Counted from the first letter of the stretch, positions 9,321 to 18,674 are shown. The stretch is 64,000 bases of DNA from Gammaproteobacteria bacterium (GCA_016209015.1 JACQWY010000047.1:1-64000), one strand, 5' to 3'. The notes: generated from the sequence alone by a model not told the origin. Program-made: numbers and translations.

Positions 9321-9929
9321 TCAGCGGTCCGGTGCCGCCGCCCCGGAGAGTAACCGGTCCGAGTCTGCAGCGAAATCCCCAAACGCCGCGCCGACGCCGG
9401 TTCCCAACGCGGCCACTGCGTCGGCCACGCTGGTCGTGGCCACGTCGCTCGATTCATCGTACTCCCGTGCCAGAAGCACGCGTCCCTGCCTGCGCTCCAC
9501 GAGCACGAGCTCGAGTCCGACCCGTGCCCGGACATGCTCGCCGCTACGTTGGCGCTCGAAACGCAGGACGCGGCCCCGGACCTCGTACGCCGCGCTCTCG
9601 GCCTGACCCGCCAGTACGATCGGCGCAGCGCGCAGGGCGCGCAGATAAGCGACGAGCTCGTGAGCGATCAGATGTTCGGGGCTGTCGACCCAGAAATGAT
9701 ACGGAAGCTGCCGCAGCGCGACGCCCCGGGAGTCCGCTTCGACGATCGCCCGATCCTTCAGAAGGCCGCCCGCCTGCAGCGACTCGACTTCAATCGGCCC
9801 GGCACACCAAGGCTTGGCGAGCGGCCGCGGCGCCGGCACGGTGAGGCGGTAGAAGGTGTCGGTCGGGATCGGCGCGATCGTGCCGCAGGCCGCGAGCGAC
9901 AGGACCAGCGCGAACAGGACGCGCCTCAT
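9321..9929 (-). CDS. ABC-type transport auxiliary lipoprotein (PqiC/DUF330-like)
   Basis: The 202-residue product begins with a short lipoprotein signal (LSLAAC lipobox, Cys about residue 15) followed by the family start TFYRLTVPAPRP. It contains the conserved YHFWVDSPEHLIAHELVAYL region. Such lipoproteins partner MCE transporters and are thought to sit in the outer membrane, receiving or passing lipid. The start ATG overlaps the mlaD stop (4 bp, ATGA type), showing translational coupling. It is the last mla-type gene before the cyclase. Confidence 0.85.
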   Translation of the reverse strand: MRRVLFALVLSLAACGTIAPIPTDTFYRLTVPAPRPLAKPWCAGPIEVESLQAGGLLKDRAIVEADSRGVALRQLPYHFWVDSPEHLIAHELVAYLRALRAAPIVLAGQAESAAYEVRGRVLRFERQRSGEHVRARVGLELVLVERRQGRVLLAREYDESSDVATTSVADAVAALGTGVGAAFGDFAADSDRLLSGAAAPDR

Positions 9930-10933
9930 GGCGTGGGGCTCGCCGTTGCCGGCGCTCGGATGAGCCGCGAAGGGTTCTCGCGCAGCGCACGCGCCACCTC
10001 GTGCATTTCGCGCGTGCTGCCCTCGAGGTGGTACATCACGGAATCGATGTGCTCGTTGATCGTCGCGAGGCTCGTCTGCATGTCGGCGAGGGATCCGCGT
10101 GCGCTCTTGACGGCGGCACCGATGTCATCACGATTGTCGGTGACGAGAGCATCGACCCCGACGAGTACGTGATTCATCTGCACGCGCGTCTCGTCCAGAC
10201 GCTTGACCAGGTCGTTCATGTTGACTGCCATCTCGTCGAGATGGCTCAGGAAACCGTCGATGCGCTGCTCGTTGCGCTCGCCCAGCACGCGCTGCAGCCG
10301 GGTCGCGCTGTCGTTCAGTTTGCCGAGGACGCTCTCGGCCTCATTGAGCAGATCACCGTTCACGCGGCGATCGAGATTCGCGACGAACGGCGAAAGCTCC
10401 GTGCGGCGGAACGCGAGGATGTCCTCGGCGACCTGCGTGATGCGATGATTGAGATTCTCCATCATGGGCAGGATGCCTTCCTCGGAGAGATTCGTGAGCC
10501 CCGAGGCCGCACGGTTCAGCGACGCGAAGAGGTCGGTCTGCCGCGCCCCCTTCACCTCGCTGCCCGGCACGAGTGCTTCGGTGCTGCGACCCTCCTCGAT
10601 CTCGACGCGCACTGCCGAGATGAGTCCGGACGCGACCACGCGCGCAGTGCTGTCGCTCGGAATGCGCCAACCCCGTTCGACGCTGAAGCTCACCTTGTAG
10701 CGCATCCCGTCCGATTGTGGATCCGGCGCAATGGTCTCGACCTGACCGATGCGGTAGCCCTCGTACATGACGGCCGTTCCGAACTTGATACCCGATACGT
10801 TGCGGTAATGCGCGAAATAGCGATCGCTGGGACCGCTGCTGCCCGTCACGAAATACATGAAGACGAAGAAGCCGGCGATGGCTGCCAGCACGAAGCAGCC
10901 GACGAGCAGGTAGTTTACGTTGTCTCGTTTCAT
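9926..10933 (-). CDS. mlaD: MlaD-like MCE-domain lipid-transport protein
   Basis: The 335-residue protein has one N-terminal membrane helix (NYLLVGCFVLAAIAGFFVFMY), an MCE domain at about 40-120 (IKFGTAVMYEGYRIGQVE) and a long C-terminal helical tail. The tail (about 150-320) is probably a coiled coil. MCE proteins form hexameric rings in the periplasm that handle phospholipids with an MlaE permease and MlaF ATPase. The protein is longer than E. coli MlaD (183 residues), because of this tail, and is nearer to PqiB-like or Ttg2C-like relatives in architecture. Confidence 0.9.
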   Translation of the reverse strand: MKRDNVNYLLVGCFVLAAIAGFFVFMYFVTGSSGPSDRYFAHYRNVSGIKFGTAVMYEGYRIGQVETIAPDPQSDGMRYKVSFSVERGWRIPSDSTARVVASGLISAVRVEIEEGRSTEALVPGSEVKGARQTDLFASLNRAASGLTNLSEEGILPMMENLNHRITQVAEDILAFRRTELSPFVANLDRRVNGDLLNEAESVLGKLNDSATRLQRVLGERNEQRIDGFLSHLDEMAVNMNDLVKRLDETRVQMNHVLVGVDALVTDNRDDIGAAVKSARGSLADMQTSLATINEHIDSVMYHLEGSTREMHEVARALRENPSRLIRAPATASPTP

Positions 10934-10990
10934 TGCCGATTCACCGGCGCCCCCCCGGCGCCCTCTCCCCTGATTCCCGTCCGGCCTTCC

Positions 10991-11782
10991 TCAGCCACCC
11001 GTCAGACGCCGCAGGTAGTCGTCGGGATCGACCTCCGTCTGGCGCGAGCGCCGGTTCAGCAGTGCCTCGATGCGCGCTTCCTTCGACTCGCGCACCTCTG
11101 CGACCGTGCCGCTGAGGAGGATGTGGCCATGATCCAACACGGTGATGCGATCCGCAATCTTGAAGGCGCTCTCGAGCTCGTGAGTGACCACGACAATCGT
11201 CATGCCCATCGACGCGCGCAGCTTGAGGATCAGATCGTCGAGTTCAGCTGACACCACGGGATCGAGCCCGGCCGAAGGTTCATCGAAGAAGAGCAGCTTC
11301 GGATCCATCACGATGGCGCGGGCGAGCGCCGCCCGCTTGATCATGCCGCCGGAGAGCTGGCTCGGATGCAGATGTTCATAGCCGCCGAGGCTCACGATCT
11401 CGAGCTTGAGCCGCGTCATGATTTCGATCGTTCGATCGTCGAGACGCGTGTGCTCGCGCAGCGGCAACTGCACGTTCTCGCCGACCGTCAGCGAGCTCAG
11501 GAGCGCGCCGCCCTGGAACGCGACCCCCATGTTGCGACGGAGAACGTGCAGCTCCCGGGCTGCCATCTTCGTGATGTCCTTGCCGAGCAGGCGCACCGAG
11601 CCGCTCGTCGGCCGCTTGAGTCCGAGCAGATGACGCAGCAGCGTGCTCTTGCCCGACCCGCTGCCGCCCATGATGACGTTGATCTCGCCCTGGGCGACGC
11701 GCAGGTTCACTCCGTGCAGGATCTGCCGCGCGCCGTAGTGCGCGACGAGATTCTCGACTTCGATGACGCAATCGGCGTCCAT
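10991..11782 (-). CDS. mlaF: MlaF-like ABC transporter ATPase
   Basis: The 263 residues form a single ATP-binding cassette. Walker A is GGSGSGKST, the signature is LSGGMIKRAALARAI, Walker B is LLFFDEPSAGLDPV and the switch His is in VVTHE. The LSGGM signature is characteristic of MlaF rather than of other importers. It powers lipid transfer by the MlaE permease encoded 5 bp upstream. A 57-bp gap separates it from mlaD. Confidence 0.93.
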   Translation of the reverse strand: MDADCVIEVENLVAHYGARQILHGVNLRVAQGEINVIMGGSGSGKSTLLRHLLGLKRPTSGSVRLLGKDITKMAARELHVLRRNMGVAFQGGALLSSLTVGENVQLPLREHTRLDDRTIEIMTRLKLEIVSLGGYEHLHPSQLSGGMIKRAALARAIVMDPKLLFFDEPSAGLDPVVSAELDDLILKLRASMGMTIVVVTHELESAFKIADRITVLDHGHILLSGTVAEVRESKEARIEALLNRRSRQTEVDPDDYLRRLTGG

Positions 11783-11787
11783 GTCGC

Positions 11788-12594
11788 TCAGCGGTTCAGG
11801 AAATACGTGAACAGCATGTCGAACACGACGACGTAGGAGATGGCGAGCACGACGGCGCGCGTCGTCGCCCGGCCCACGCCCTCCGCACCGCCCGTCACGT
11901 TGAAACCGTTGCTCAGGCCCACGAGCCCGATCACGAGCGCGAACACGAGGCTCTTGAGCAAGCCCTGGTAGACGTCGTCAGCGTCCACGAACTTGACCGC
12001 GGCATCCCAGTACGGGACGTAGCCGAGGCCGAGGCCCAGCTTGCAGTACACCGAGCCGCCGGCGAGCGCCGCGAGGTCCGCCACGAAGCTCAGGCACGGC
12101 ACCATCACCAGCAGGGCGAGCAGCACGGGCGCCGCGAGGAAGCGTACGGGCTCGATGCCCATCACGCGCAGCGCGTCGATCTCCTGATTGATCTGCATGG
12201 AGCCGATGCGGGCCGCGAGCGCCGAGCCGCTGCGGCCGGCGATGAGAATGGCGGTGATGAGGGGGCCGAACTCGCGCGTGACCGACAGCGCGATGCCGAG
12301 AACGACCTGCGTCTCGGCCCCGAACTGCTGGAGCGTGTGGATGCCCTGGATGGCGAGCATGACGCCGATCGCGAACGACAGGAGCACGAGGATCGGCAGC
12401 GCCGAGAGGCCGATGGCGGCCATCTGCGCCACCGCGGCGCCCAGGCGCACCGGCTGATGCCGGAACGGCCCCGCGACGAGCCAGTACAGGCTCTCGGCGC
12501 AGAGCGCGAAGTAGTACCCGAACTCCTCGACCCAGCCGGCCGCCGTGCGGCCGAGCCGCTCGACGAGAACGCGGCTCGCGCCGGACTCAGCCAT
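11788..12594 (-). CDS. mlaE: MlaE-like ABC permease for lipid transport
   Basis: The 268-residue membrane protein has the MlaE (DUF140) fold. An amphipathic N-terminus is followed by about five to six hydrophobic segments, including VLLSFAIGVMLAIQG, TREFGPLITAILIAGRSG and the conserved EIDALRVMGIEPVRFL loop. Its start overlaps the stop of the STAS gene by 8 bp, so the two are translationally coupled. This is the layout expected if the STAS protein serves as MlaB. Confidence 0.93.
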   Translation of the reverse strand: MAESGASRVLVERLGRTAAGWVEEFGYYFALCAESLYWLVAGPFRHQPVRLGAAVAQMAAIGLSALPILVLLSFAIGVMLAIQGIHTLQQFGAETQVVLGIALSVTREFGPLITAILIAGRSGSALAARIGSMQINQEIDALRVMGIEPVRFLAAPVLLALLVMVPCLSFVADLAALAGGSVYCKLGLGLGYVPYWDAAVKFVDADDVYQGLLKSLVFALVIGLVGLSNGFNVTGGAEGVGRATTRAVVLAISYVVVFDMLFTYFLNR

Positions 12595-12919
12595 CCTGAC
12601 CGAGGCGTTCCTCGACCGAGGCGTGAATCGGGAAGACCTTGTCGAGGCGCGCGAGCTCGAGCACGCTCATGGCCGGTTCGCTCACGCCGACGAGCCCGAA
12701 TCTCAGGCCCTTCTTCTTCGCCGTCTGATAGCCCTCGACGAGGCTCGCGACGCCCGAGCTGTCGATGTAGCTGACCTGGGACAGGTCGACCAGCGTGTGC
12801 TGGGCACCGAGCAGCGCATCGAGGATCGTCTTGCGCGCTTCCGGCGAGCACGACAGATCGACGTCCCCCGCCAGGTGAACGACCGCATATCCCCCTCGCT
12901 TCGTCACTTTGTAGACCAT
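12587..12919 (-). CDS. STAS-domain protein (MlaB-like or anti-sigma factor antagonist)
   Basis: The frame opens at 12976, but the ATG at 12919 has a GGGA element upstream and starts right before the fold (MVYKVTKRGGYAVVHLAGDVDL). It gives 110 residues. The motif VDLSQVSYIDSSGVASLV contains the serine phosphorylated in SpoIIAA/RsbV-type antagonists. Two jobs are possible. As an antagonist it would be the target of the adjacent RsbW-like kinase and SpoIIE-type phosphatase. As MlaB it would regulate the MlaF ATPase. The intact DSSG serine supports the first, and the 8-bp overlap with mlaE supports the second. It could serve both. Confidence 0.85.
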   Translation of the reverse strand: MVYKVTKRGGYAVVHLAGDVDLSCSPEARKTILDALLGAQHTLVDLSQVSYIDSSGVASLVEGYQTAKKKGLRFGLVGVSEPAMSVLELARLDKVFPIHASVEERLGQDG

Positions 12920-12988
12920 GCTTGCAATCCCGTTCGCAGAAACCTGACACGTCACCCGAGAGTTGTGGCGGCCCATGCCGCCGCCGCT

Positions 12989-13408
12989 TTAGCCGATCCG
13001 TTTCATCATCCGCAGGTAGTTGCCCGTCTCGCCGTCGAGGTGGCCGTAACACAGTTCGTCCATGATCTCCTGGATGAAGTGCGTCCCGAGGCCGCCGGGC
13101 TTCAGATCGTCGAGAGCCCGCGGGCGGATTTCGTGATAGTCGATCGGTGCGGCGAAATCGGTGAGCAGTACTTCGAGCTCGGAGTCCCGGCAGTGAATCG
13201 CGAGCTCGACCTTGCCGTTCGTGTCCCCCTTGTAGGCATGCTGGATGATGTTCATGCAGGCCTCGTTGACTGCGATGATGATGTCCGCGACGGTCTTGGG
13301 CGGGCAGCCCGCGCGCTCGAGCGCCGCCTGCACCTTCTCGCGCACCGTGCGCAGTGCCTCCGGATCGGCCCGGAAGCAGAGTTCGAAGAGTGGATGCTCA
13401 ACGCCCAC
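12989..13408 (-). CDS. RsbW-like anti-sigma regulatory factor, HATPase_c_2 Ser kinase
   Basis: The 139 residues form a GHKL ATPase fold of the SpoIIAB/RsbW type. The N-box is NEACMNIIQHAY and the G2-like motif is GGLGTHFI. The usual DxGxG box is altered to DFAAPIDY, as in many environmental RsbW homologues. The expected activity is to phosphorylate the STAS protein encoded 69 bp downstream and to bind a sigma factor or another partner. No sigma factor gene is in the window. The start overlaps the phosphatase stop by 11 bp. Confidence 0.87.
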   Translation of the reverse strand: MGVEHPLFELCFRADPEALRTVREKVQAALERAGCPPKTVADIIIAVNEACMNIIQHAYKGDTNGKVELAIHCRDSELEVLLTDFAAPIDYHEIRPRALDDLKPGGLGTHFIQEIMDELCYGHLDGETGNYLRMMKRIG

Positions 13409-14684
13409 GCCCGCCCCCGTCGATGAGCAGCAGCGTCACGTCGTCCTGGAAGCGCCGGCGATCGCGCATGAGCGAGGCCAGCACGCGCGGCAGCCGCTCC
13501 GCCGCCGGCAGCTTCACTGCCGCCTCGATCGCCGCCATCAGACCATCGCGTCCGAGCGGCCGGCCCGCGGCATCGAGCGCTTCGGTCGCGCCGTCCGTAT
13601 AGAAATAGACCGTGCCGTCGGAGAGCTCGACGCGCTTCGCTTCGTAGCGGAATTCGGGCGAGATCCCGAGTGGCGGCGACTGTGCCGGGACCTCCGTGTA
13701 ATTACCGCGCGTGTGACGGACGAGCGTCGGCTGGTGACCGGCGTTCGCGAACTCGACGACGGCGTCCTCGGGATACAGGTAGCCGGCGGTGATCGTCACG
13801 AACATGCCCATGGACGAGGTTTCGCAGAGCTCGACGTTGACCTTTTCGAGAAGGTGGCCGGGATCCTGCGTGACCTTCGCGAGGCAGCGCAGCAGGCTCG
13901 TCGCCTTCGCCATCAGCAGCGCCGCGTTCATGCCCTTGCCGGAGACATCGGCGATGCTGAAGTAGATCCGTCCGTCCGGCAGGGCGAGGAAATCATAGAA
14001 GTCGCCCGACACTTCGCGGGCCGGGAAGTTGAGACCGTGCACCGGAAAGTGATCGTCCGTCGGCTGCGGCAGCAGGCTCAATTGAATGGCACGCGCGAGC
14101 TCGAGCTCCTTGCGCACGCGCTCCTGCTCGACGAGCGCCTGCGCCATGCGTGCATTGTGGATAGCGAGCGCTGCGGCCGCGGCGACGGTCGTCGCGAGAT
14201 GCATGTCGCTCTTCCCGAAGAGCCCGTCGCCGCCGCGCTTGTTCATGAGCTCGAGCGCGCCGATGCAGCGACCGCGCACGGTCAGCGGCACGCACAGCAC
14301 CGAGCGCGTCACGAAACCGGTGTCGCGATCGACGACCGCCGCAAAGCTCGGGCTCTGCGCGACGTCGCGGACGATCTGCGGTGCGTTCTCCCGCATCGTC
14401 TGGCCGACGATGCCCTGGCCGGGCTTGAGCTTGAGCCCCGTGACGTCGACCGGGCCGGCGCACTTGCGGCAGATGATCGCCTGCTCGTCCTCGTCGAGGA
14501 GGAAGATCGAGGCCGCTTCGGCACGCATCCACGACATGATTTGATCGATGGCGTTCTTCAGCGTCTCCTCGACATTGAGCGAGCTCGCGAAGCCCTGCGT
14601 TACTTCGGCGAGGAGATTCGCGACCTGCTCGTGGAGCGCGGGATCGCCGTCGGTGACCAGGCTCGTGTCGTCGGTGCTATCCAT
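13398..14684 (-). CDS. GAF domain SpoIIE/RsbU-type PP2C phosphatase
   Basis: The 428 residues contain an N-terminal GAF sensor domain (about 25-180) and a short coiled-coil linker (QALVEQERVRKELELARAIQLSLLP). A SpoIIE-type PP2C domain follows (about 215-425), with DFYDFLALPDGR, IADVSGKGMNAALLMA, FANAGHQPTLV and YFYTDGATEAL. It should dephosphorylate the STAS protein and free it, switching the partner-switch module in response to a GAF ligand. Two cysteines in AIICRKCAGP lie in the GAF domain and might hold a cofactor (inference). Confidence 0.92.
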   Translation of the reverse strand: MDSTDDTSLVTDGDPALHEQVANLLAEVTQGFASSLNVEETLKNAIDQIMSWMRAEAASIFLLDEDEQAIICRKCAGPVDVTGLKLKPGQGIVGQTMRENAPQIVRDVAQSPSFAAVVDRDTGFVTRSVLCVPLTVRGRCIGALELMNKRGGDGLFGKSDMHLATTVAAAAALAIHNARMAQALVEQERVRKELELARAIQLSLLPQPTDDHFPVHGLNFPAREVSGDFYDFLALPDGRIYFSIADVSGKGMNAALLMAKATSLLRCLAKVTQDPGHLLEKVNVELCETSSMGMFVTITAGYLYPEDAVVEFANAGHQPTLVRHTRGNYTEVPAQSPPLGISPEFRYEAKRVELSDGTVYFYTDGATEALDAAGRPLGRDGLMAAIEAAVKLPAAERLPRVLASLMRDRRRFQDDVTLLLIDGGGRGR

Positions 14685-15114
14685 ACCGTTCGAGCTCCTT
14701 CAGATCCTTCAGGTAGGCTGTTTCGTCCGGTGCGGCGCCGGCCTGTTGCGCGGCCTGCAGCGTCGCCGCGAGACAGCCCATCATGCGATGCTCCACCTGG
14801 TGACGGTCCGCCCCGGGCCCCGCTGCGAGCGCGGCGTAGATGGCGCGGATGCCGGCAGGGCGGTCGGTCTGCAGCTGCTCGTGGAGCGCGATGTGCAGAC
14901 CCATGTGGAGAAAGGGATTGACCTGCCGGCCGTCCGGATCGAATTCGTGCGAGAGCACGTTCGCGGTGTCCGTCAGGACGGCGTGGTATTCGGGATGGGC
15001 GGTAATGGTCTGGGCGATGATCGTCTCGAGCGGTTCGAGCGGCTGCCCGGCACCGGCCTTCCGCCACACTTCGCAGAAGAAGCGGCGGGCGTCGTCTCGC
15101 GATTGTACGAACAT
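14677..15114 (-). CDS. DUF1841 family protein
   Basis: The ATG at 15114 gives 145 residues beginning MFVQSRDDARRFFCEVW. The family core is evident: a run of HPEYH, VNPFLHMGLHIALHEQLQTDRPAGIRA and HRMMGCL. The longer frame to 15309 would overlap nth and is rejected. Function is unknown. The many conserved His residues suggest metal binding (inference). The gene sits between nth and the SpoIIE-type gene, overlapping the latter by 8 bp. Confidence 0.85.
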   Translation of the reverse strand: MFVQSRDDARRFFCEVWRKAGAGQPLEPLETIIAQTITAHPEYHAVLTDTANVLSHEFDPDGRQVNPFLHMGLHIALHEQLQTDRPAGIRAIYAALAAGPGADRHQVEHRMMGCLAATLQAAQQAGAAPDETAYLKDLKELERYG

Positions 15115-15127
15115 GGCGTGCCCGTCC

Positions 15128-15859
15128 CTATTCCGAGGCCGTGCGGGTGCGCGCGGCGCCGCGACGCGGTCGCCGGGCGATTGGCGCGTCAGTCCGCACC
15201 ACCGGCGCCTTGAGACTAGCACAGCAGGCCTTCTCGTCCCATTCGCAGAGATCATGGACCGGGCAGTCGCGGCACCGCGGCGAACGCGCAGTGCAGGTAT
15301 AACGGCCATGCAGGATGAGCCAGTGGTGGGCGTCCTTGCGGTAGCCGCGCGGCACGACCTCGATCAGCTTCTGCTCGACGGCGAGCGGCGTGCGTCCCCG
15401 GGCGAGGCCGGTGCGGTTCGACACGCGGAAGATGTGCGTGTCGACGGCGATCGTCGGCTCACCGAACGCGGTGTTCAGAATGACGTTCGCGGTCTTGCGT
15501 CCCACGCCCGGCAGCTTTTCGAGCGCGGCACGCTCGCGCGGCACCTCACCGCCGTGTTCCGTCTCGAGGATGCGGCAGGTCTCGAGGATGTGCTTCGCCT
15601 TCGAATTGAAGAGCCCGATCGTGCGGATGTGCTGCTTCAGGCCGTCGAGGCCGAGCGCGAGGATCGCGCGCGGCGTGTTCGCGATCGGGTACAGCGTCTT
15701 CGTCGCCTTGTTCACGCCGACGTCCGTCGCCTGCGCAGAGAGGATCACGGCGATGAGCAGTTCGAAGGGCGTCCGGTAATCGAGTTCGGTCGTGGGGTGC
15801 GGATTCGCCGCTTTGAGGCGGCGGAAGAACGTGCTGATCCGCGCCTTGTCCATGGCCAT
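15128..15859 (-). CDS. nth: Endonuclease III (Nth), DNA glycosylase/AP lyase
   Basis: The 243 residues include the helix-hairpin-helix LPGVGRKTANV with the catalytic Lys, the catalytic Asp in VDTHIFRVSNR, and the [4Fe-4S] motif C-x6-C-x2-C-x5-C near residue 205. The enzyme removes oxidised pyrimidines. A basic C-terminal extension of about 30 residues (RRPRRGAARTR) is beyond the E. coli length of 211. The start ATG at 15859 overlaps the rnfB-like stop (TGATG). The ATG at 15853 is an alternative. Confidence 0.96.
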   Translation of the reverse strand: MAMDKARISTFFRRLKAANPHPTTELDYRTPFELLIAVILSAQATDVGVNKATKTLYPIANTPRAILALGLDGLKQHIRTIGLFNSKAKHILETCRILETEHGGEVPRERAALEKLPGVGRKTANVILNTAFGEPTIAVDTHIFRVSNRTGLARGRTPLAVEQKLIEVVPRGYRKDAHHWLILHGRYTCTARSPRCRDCPVHDLCEWDEKACCASLKAPVVRTDAPIARRPRRGAARTRTASE

Positions 15860-16482
15860 CAGGCCGGGCGGGATCCGGGATGGCGCGTGCGCGCCCGCCG
15901 CACGGCCGCGTCGACCGCGGCGCGCAGGTCCGCCCCGTCGTGTCCCGCGAGATCGACGAGTTCCGGTCCCTCGCTCCGACGTCCCGCAGCGAGCCGGCGC
16001 GAGCGCGCCGCCGCGCGGGCTCGCGTCACGGCGGCGAACGATCGTTCGGCGGCACCGTGCATCGGGCGCTCGACGGCGGCGGGTACGAGCTCGATGCAAT
16101 CGACGGGGCATGGCGGCAGGCATAGCGCGCAGCCGGTACACTGCGCCGCGATCACGGTGTGCACTTGCCTGGCAGCACCGACGAGCGCGTCGACCGGACA
16201 AACGTCGAGGCATTTGACGCAGCCGATGCACTCGGCTTCGCGGATCCGTGCGAGGGCGGCCGGCGGCTCGAGGAGCGCCCCATCGCCGCGACAGCGTGGT
16301 CCGTTGCGGCCGAGCATCGCTGCGAGCGCGGCGACGAGTACCGGCCCGCCGGGTATGCAGGCATCGATCGGTGCGTCATCCGTGATGAGCGCCGCGGCAT
16401 AGGGCGCACAGCCCGCGTGCCCGCACTGGCGGCACTGCGTCTGCGGCAACAGCGCCTCGAGCTCGTCGACGCCGGCCGTCAT
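15859..16482 (-). CDS. RnfB-like Fe-S electron-transfer protein, orphan
   Basis: The 207 residues start with a GAF-less Fe-S domain: LPQTQCRQCGHAGCAPYA plus a later Cys, the four-Cys Fe4-S4 motif of RnfB. Two 4Fe-4S ferredoxin motifs follow (ECIGCVKCLDVCPVDAL and QCTGCALCLPPCPVDCI). The N-terminal membrane helix of canonical RnfB is missing, and no rnfA, C, D, E or G gene is near. An Arg/Ala-rich tail of about 65 residues follows. Its coupling to nth by TGATG suggests it may supply electrons or clusters to Fe-S enzymes (inference). Confidence 0.85.
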   Translation of the reverse strand: MTAGVDELEALLPQTQCRQCGHAGCAPYAAALITDDAPIDACIPGGPVLVAALAAMLGRNGPRCRGDGALLEPPAALARIREAECIGCVKCLDVCPVDALVGAARQVHTVIAAQCTGCALCLPPCPVDCIELVPAAVERPMHGAAERSFAAVTRARAAARSRRLAAGRRSEGPELVDLAGHDGADLRAAVDAAVRRARTRHPGSRPA

Positions 16483-16486
16483 GCGC

Positions 16487-18517
16487 TCACTTCACCCGCA
16501 TGCCCGGCTTTGCGCCGCTGTCGGGCGTGAGCAGGAAGAGATCGCTGCCGCCGGGGCCCGCCGCGAGCACCATGCCCTCGGAGACGCCGAACCGCATCTT
16601 GCGCGGCGCGAGGTTCGCGACCATCACGATGAGGCGTCCTACGAGATCCTCCGGCTCGAACGCCGACTTGATTCCGGCGAACACGCGCTTCTTCACGGAC
16701 CCGACTTCGAGTTCTAGCTCGACGAGCTTGTCCGCGCCCTCGACGTGGCGGGCGGTGGCGATGCGCGCGACGCGCAAATCGATTTTCGCGAAGTCCTCGA
16801 TGCTGATCTCGGGCGCGATGGGATCCATGTCGGGCACCGCGGGCGCGGCCATCTCGGCAGCGGGCGGCGGCGCCTCCGTTCCTGTGTGCGTCATTGCTTT
16901 CACCTGTTCGGACTCTATTCTCTGCATGAGCGGTTTGAAGGGCTCGATCGCGAGCGCGGGCGTGCCGGACTCGAGGTCGGCCCAGGTCAGCGCGCCGCCG
17001 CCAAGGAAGTCCTCGGCCTCCGCCGCCATGCGCGGCAGCACGGGTTTGAGCAGCGCCATCAGCAGGCGGAACGCGGCGATGCCGGTCGTGCACACGGCCT
17101 GCAGCTCGGCGTCCGCGGCCGCGGCTTTCGCGATGATCCAGGGCTTGCGGCGGTCGACGTACTGATTCACGCGATCGGCGAGTGCCATCACCTCGCGCAT
17201 CGCGCGGGCGTAGTCGCGCGCCTCGTAGCCAGCCGCTATCGAGGGCGCCGCGGCGCGAATGGCTTCGAGCAGCTCCGGCGCGTCCGGCGTCGCCGAAAGC
17301 CGGCCGTCGAAGCGCTTCGTGAGGAAGCCCGCACAACGGCTCGCGATGTTCACGACCTTGCCGACGAGATCGGCGTTCACGCGCGCCTGGAAGTCCTCGA
17401 GGTTCAGGTCGATGTCCTCGATTTCCGGGCCGAGCTTCGCCGCGAAGTAATAGCGCAGGTATTCCGGCCGCAAGCGTTCGAGATACTCGCGCGCGGTGAT
17501 GAACGTGCCGCGCGACTTCGACATCTTCTGGCCGTCGACCGTCAGGAAACCATGCACGAAGACGTTCGTCGGCAGGCGCAGGTTCGCGCCCTTCAGCATC
17601 GCGGGCCAGAACAGCGTGTGGAAGTACGTGATGTCCTTGCCGATGAAGTGATACATCTCCGCTTCGCTGTCCGGGCCGCAGAACGCTTCGAAATCCACGC
17701 CCGTCCGATCGCAATAATTGCGGAAGCTGCCGAGATAGCCGATAGGCGCATCGAGCCAGACGTAGAAATACTTGCCGGGATGATCCGGGATCTCGAAGCC
17801 GAAGTACGGCGTGTCACGCGAGATGTCCCAATCCTGCAGGCCGGCCTCGAACCATTCCTGCAGCTTGTTCACCACACCGCTCTGCAGCTCGTGTTCCTCG
17901 AGCCAGGTCTTCAACACGTTCTCGAAATTGCCGAGCCGGAAGAACAGATGCTCCGAGGAGCGCTGCTCGGGCCGCGCGCCGGAAAGCGCCGAAACCGGAT
18001 CGATGAGATCCGTCGGCGCGTACGTCGCGCCGCAGACCTCGCAGCTGTCGCCGTACTGGTCCGTCGACTTGCAGCGCGGGCAGGTGCCGCGGATGAAACG
18101 ATCCGGCAGGAACATGCCCTTCACGGGATCGTAGGCCTGCTGGATGCTGCGCTTCACGATGTGCCCGCCATCGCGCAGGCGCTCGTAGATGAGCGTCGCG
18201 ACGGCGCGATTCTCGGGCGAGTGCGTCGAGTGGTAGTTGTCGAAGGAGATCGCGAAGTCCGCGAAATCCGCGCGATGAGACGCACCGATGCGCTCGATGA
18301 GCTGCTCGGGCGTCAGTCCCTCCTGCTCGGCCTTGAGCATGATCGGCGTACCGTGCGCGTCATCCGCACAGACGTAGTAGATCTCGTGGCCCCGCATGCG
18401 CTGGAACCGGACCCAGATGTCGGTTTGGATGTACTCCACCAGATGGCCGAGGTGGATCGGGCCGTTCGCGTAGGGTAGCGCGCTGGTGACGAGGATTTTT
18501 CGCTGGTCCTGGAGCAT
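16487..18517 (-). CDS. metG: Methionyl-tRNA synthetase
   Basis: The 676 residues contain HIGH-like HLGH in [10 protein letters not shown], the zinc knuckle with four Cys ([17 protein letters not shown]), KMSKS and a C-terminal EMAP/tRNA-binding domain (about 570-676) for dimerisation. It charges initiator and elongator tRNA-Met. It is the first gene of the leftward train and is divergent from mrp. Confidence 0.97.
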   Translation of the reverse strand: MLQDQRKILVTSALPYANGPIHLGHLVEYIQTDIWVRFQRMRGHEIYYVCADDAHGTPIMLKAEQEGLTPEQLIERIGASHRADFADFAISFDNYHSTHSPENRAVATLIYERLRDGGHIVKRSIQQAYDPVKGMFLPDRFIRGTCPRCKSTDQYGDSCEVCGATYAPTDLIDPVSALSGARPEQRSSEHLFFRLGNFENVLKTWLEEHELQSGVVNKLQEWFEAGLQDWDISRDTPYFGFEIPDHPGKYFYVWLDAPIGYLGSFRNYCDRTGVDFEAFCGPDSEAEMYHFIGKDITYFHTLFWPAMLKGANLRLPTNVFVHGFLTVDGQKMSKSRGTFITAREYLERLRPEYLRYYFAAKLGPEIEDIDLNLEDFQARVNADLVGKVVNIASRCAGFLTKRFDGRLSATPDAPELLEAIRAAAPSIAAGYEARDYARAMREVMALADRVNQYVDRRKPWIIAKAAAADAELQAVCTTGIAAFRLLMALLKPVLPRMAAEAEDFLGGGALTWADLESGTPALAIEPFKPLMQRIESEQVKAMTHTGTEAPPPAAEMAAPAVPDMDPIAPEISIEDFAKIDLRVARIATARHVEGADKLVELELEVGSVKKRVFAGIKSAFEPEDLVGRLIVMVANLAPRKMRFGVSEGMVLAAGPGGSDLFLLTPDSGAKPGMRVK

Positions 18518-18674
18518 GGTCGGGGGATACTCGTGGCAGATCGTAGCGGCCCGGGCCGCAAGGACGGATTCCTCTGGGAGAGCTGTCGGAAGACGCTAAG
18601 TTAACACTCTACGCTGCATCGTGTCATGGCGCGGGCCGGCTTGTGTACAATGGCCGTCCTCTGCCACGGGACAC

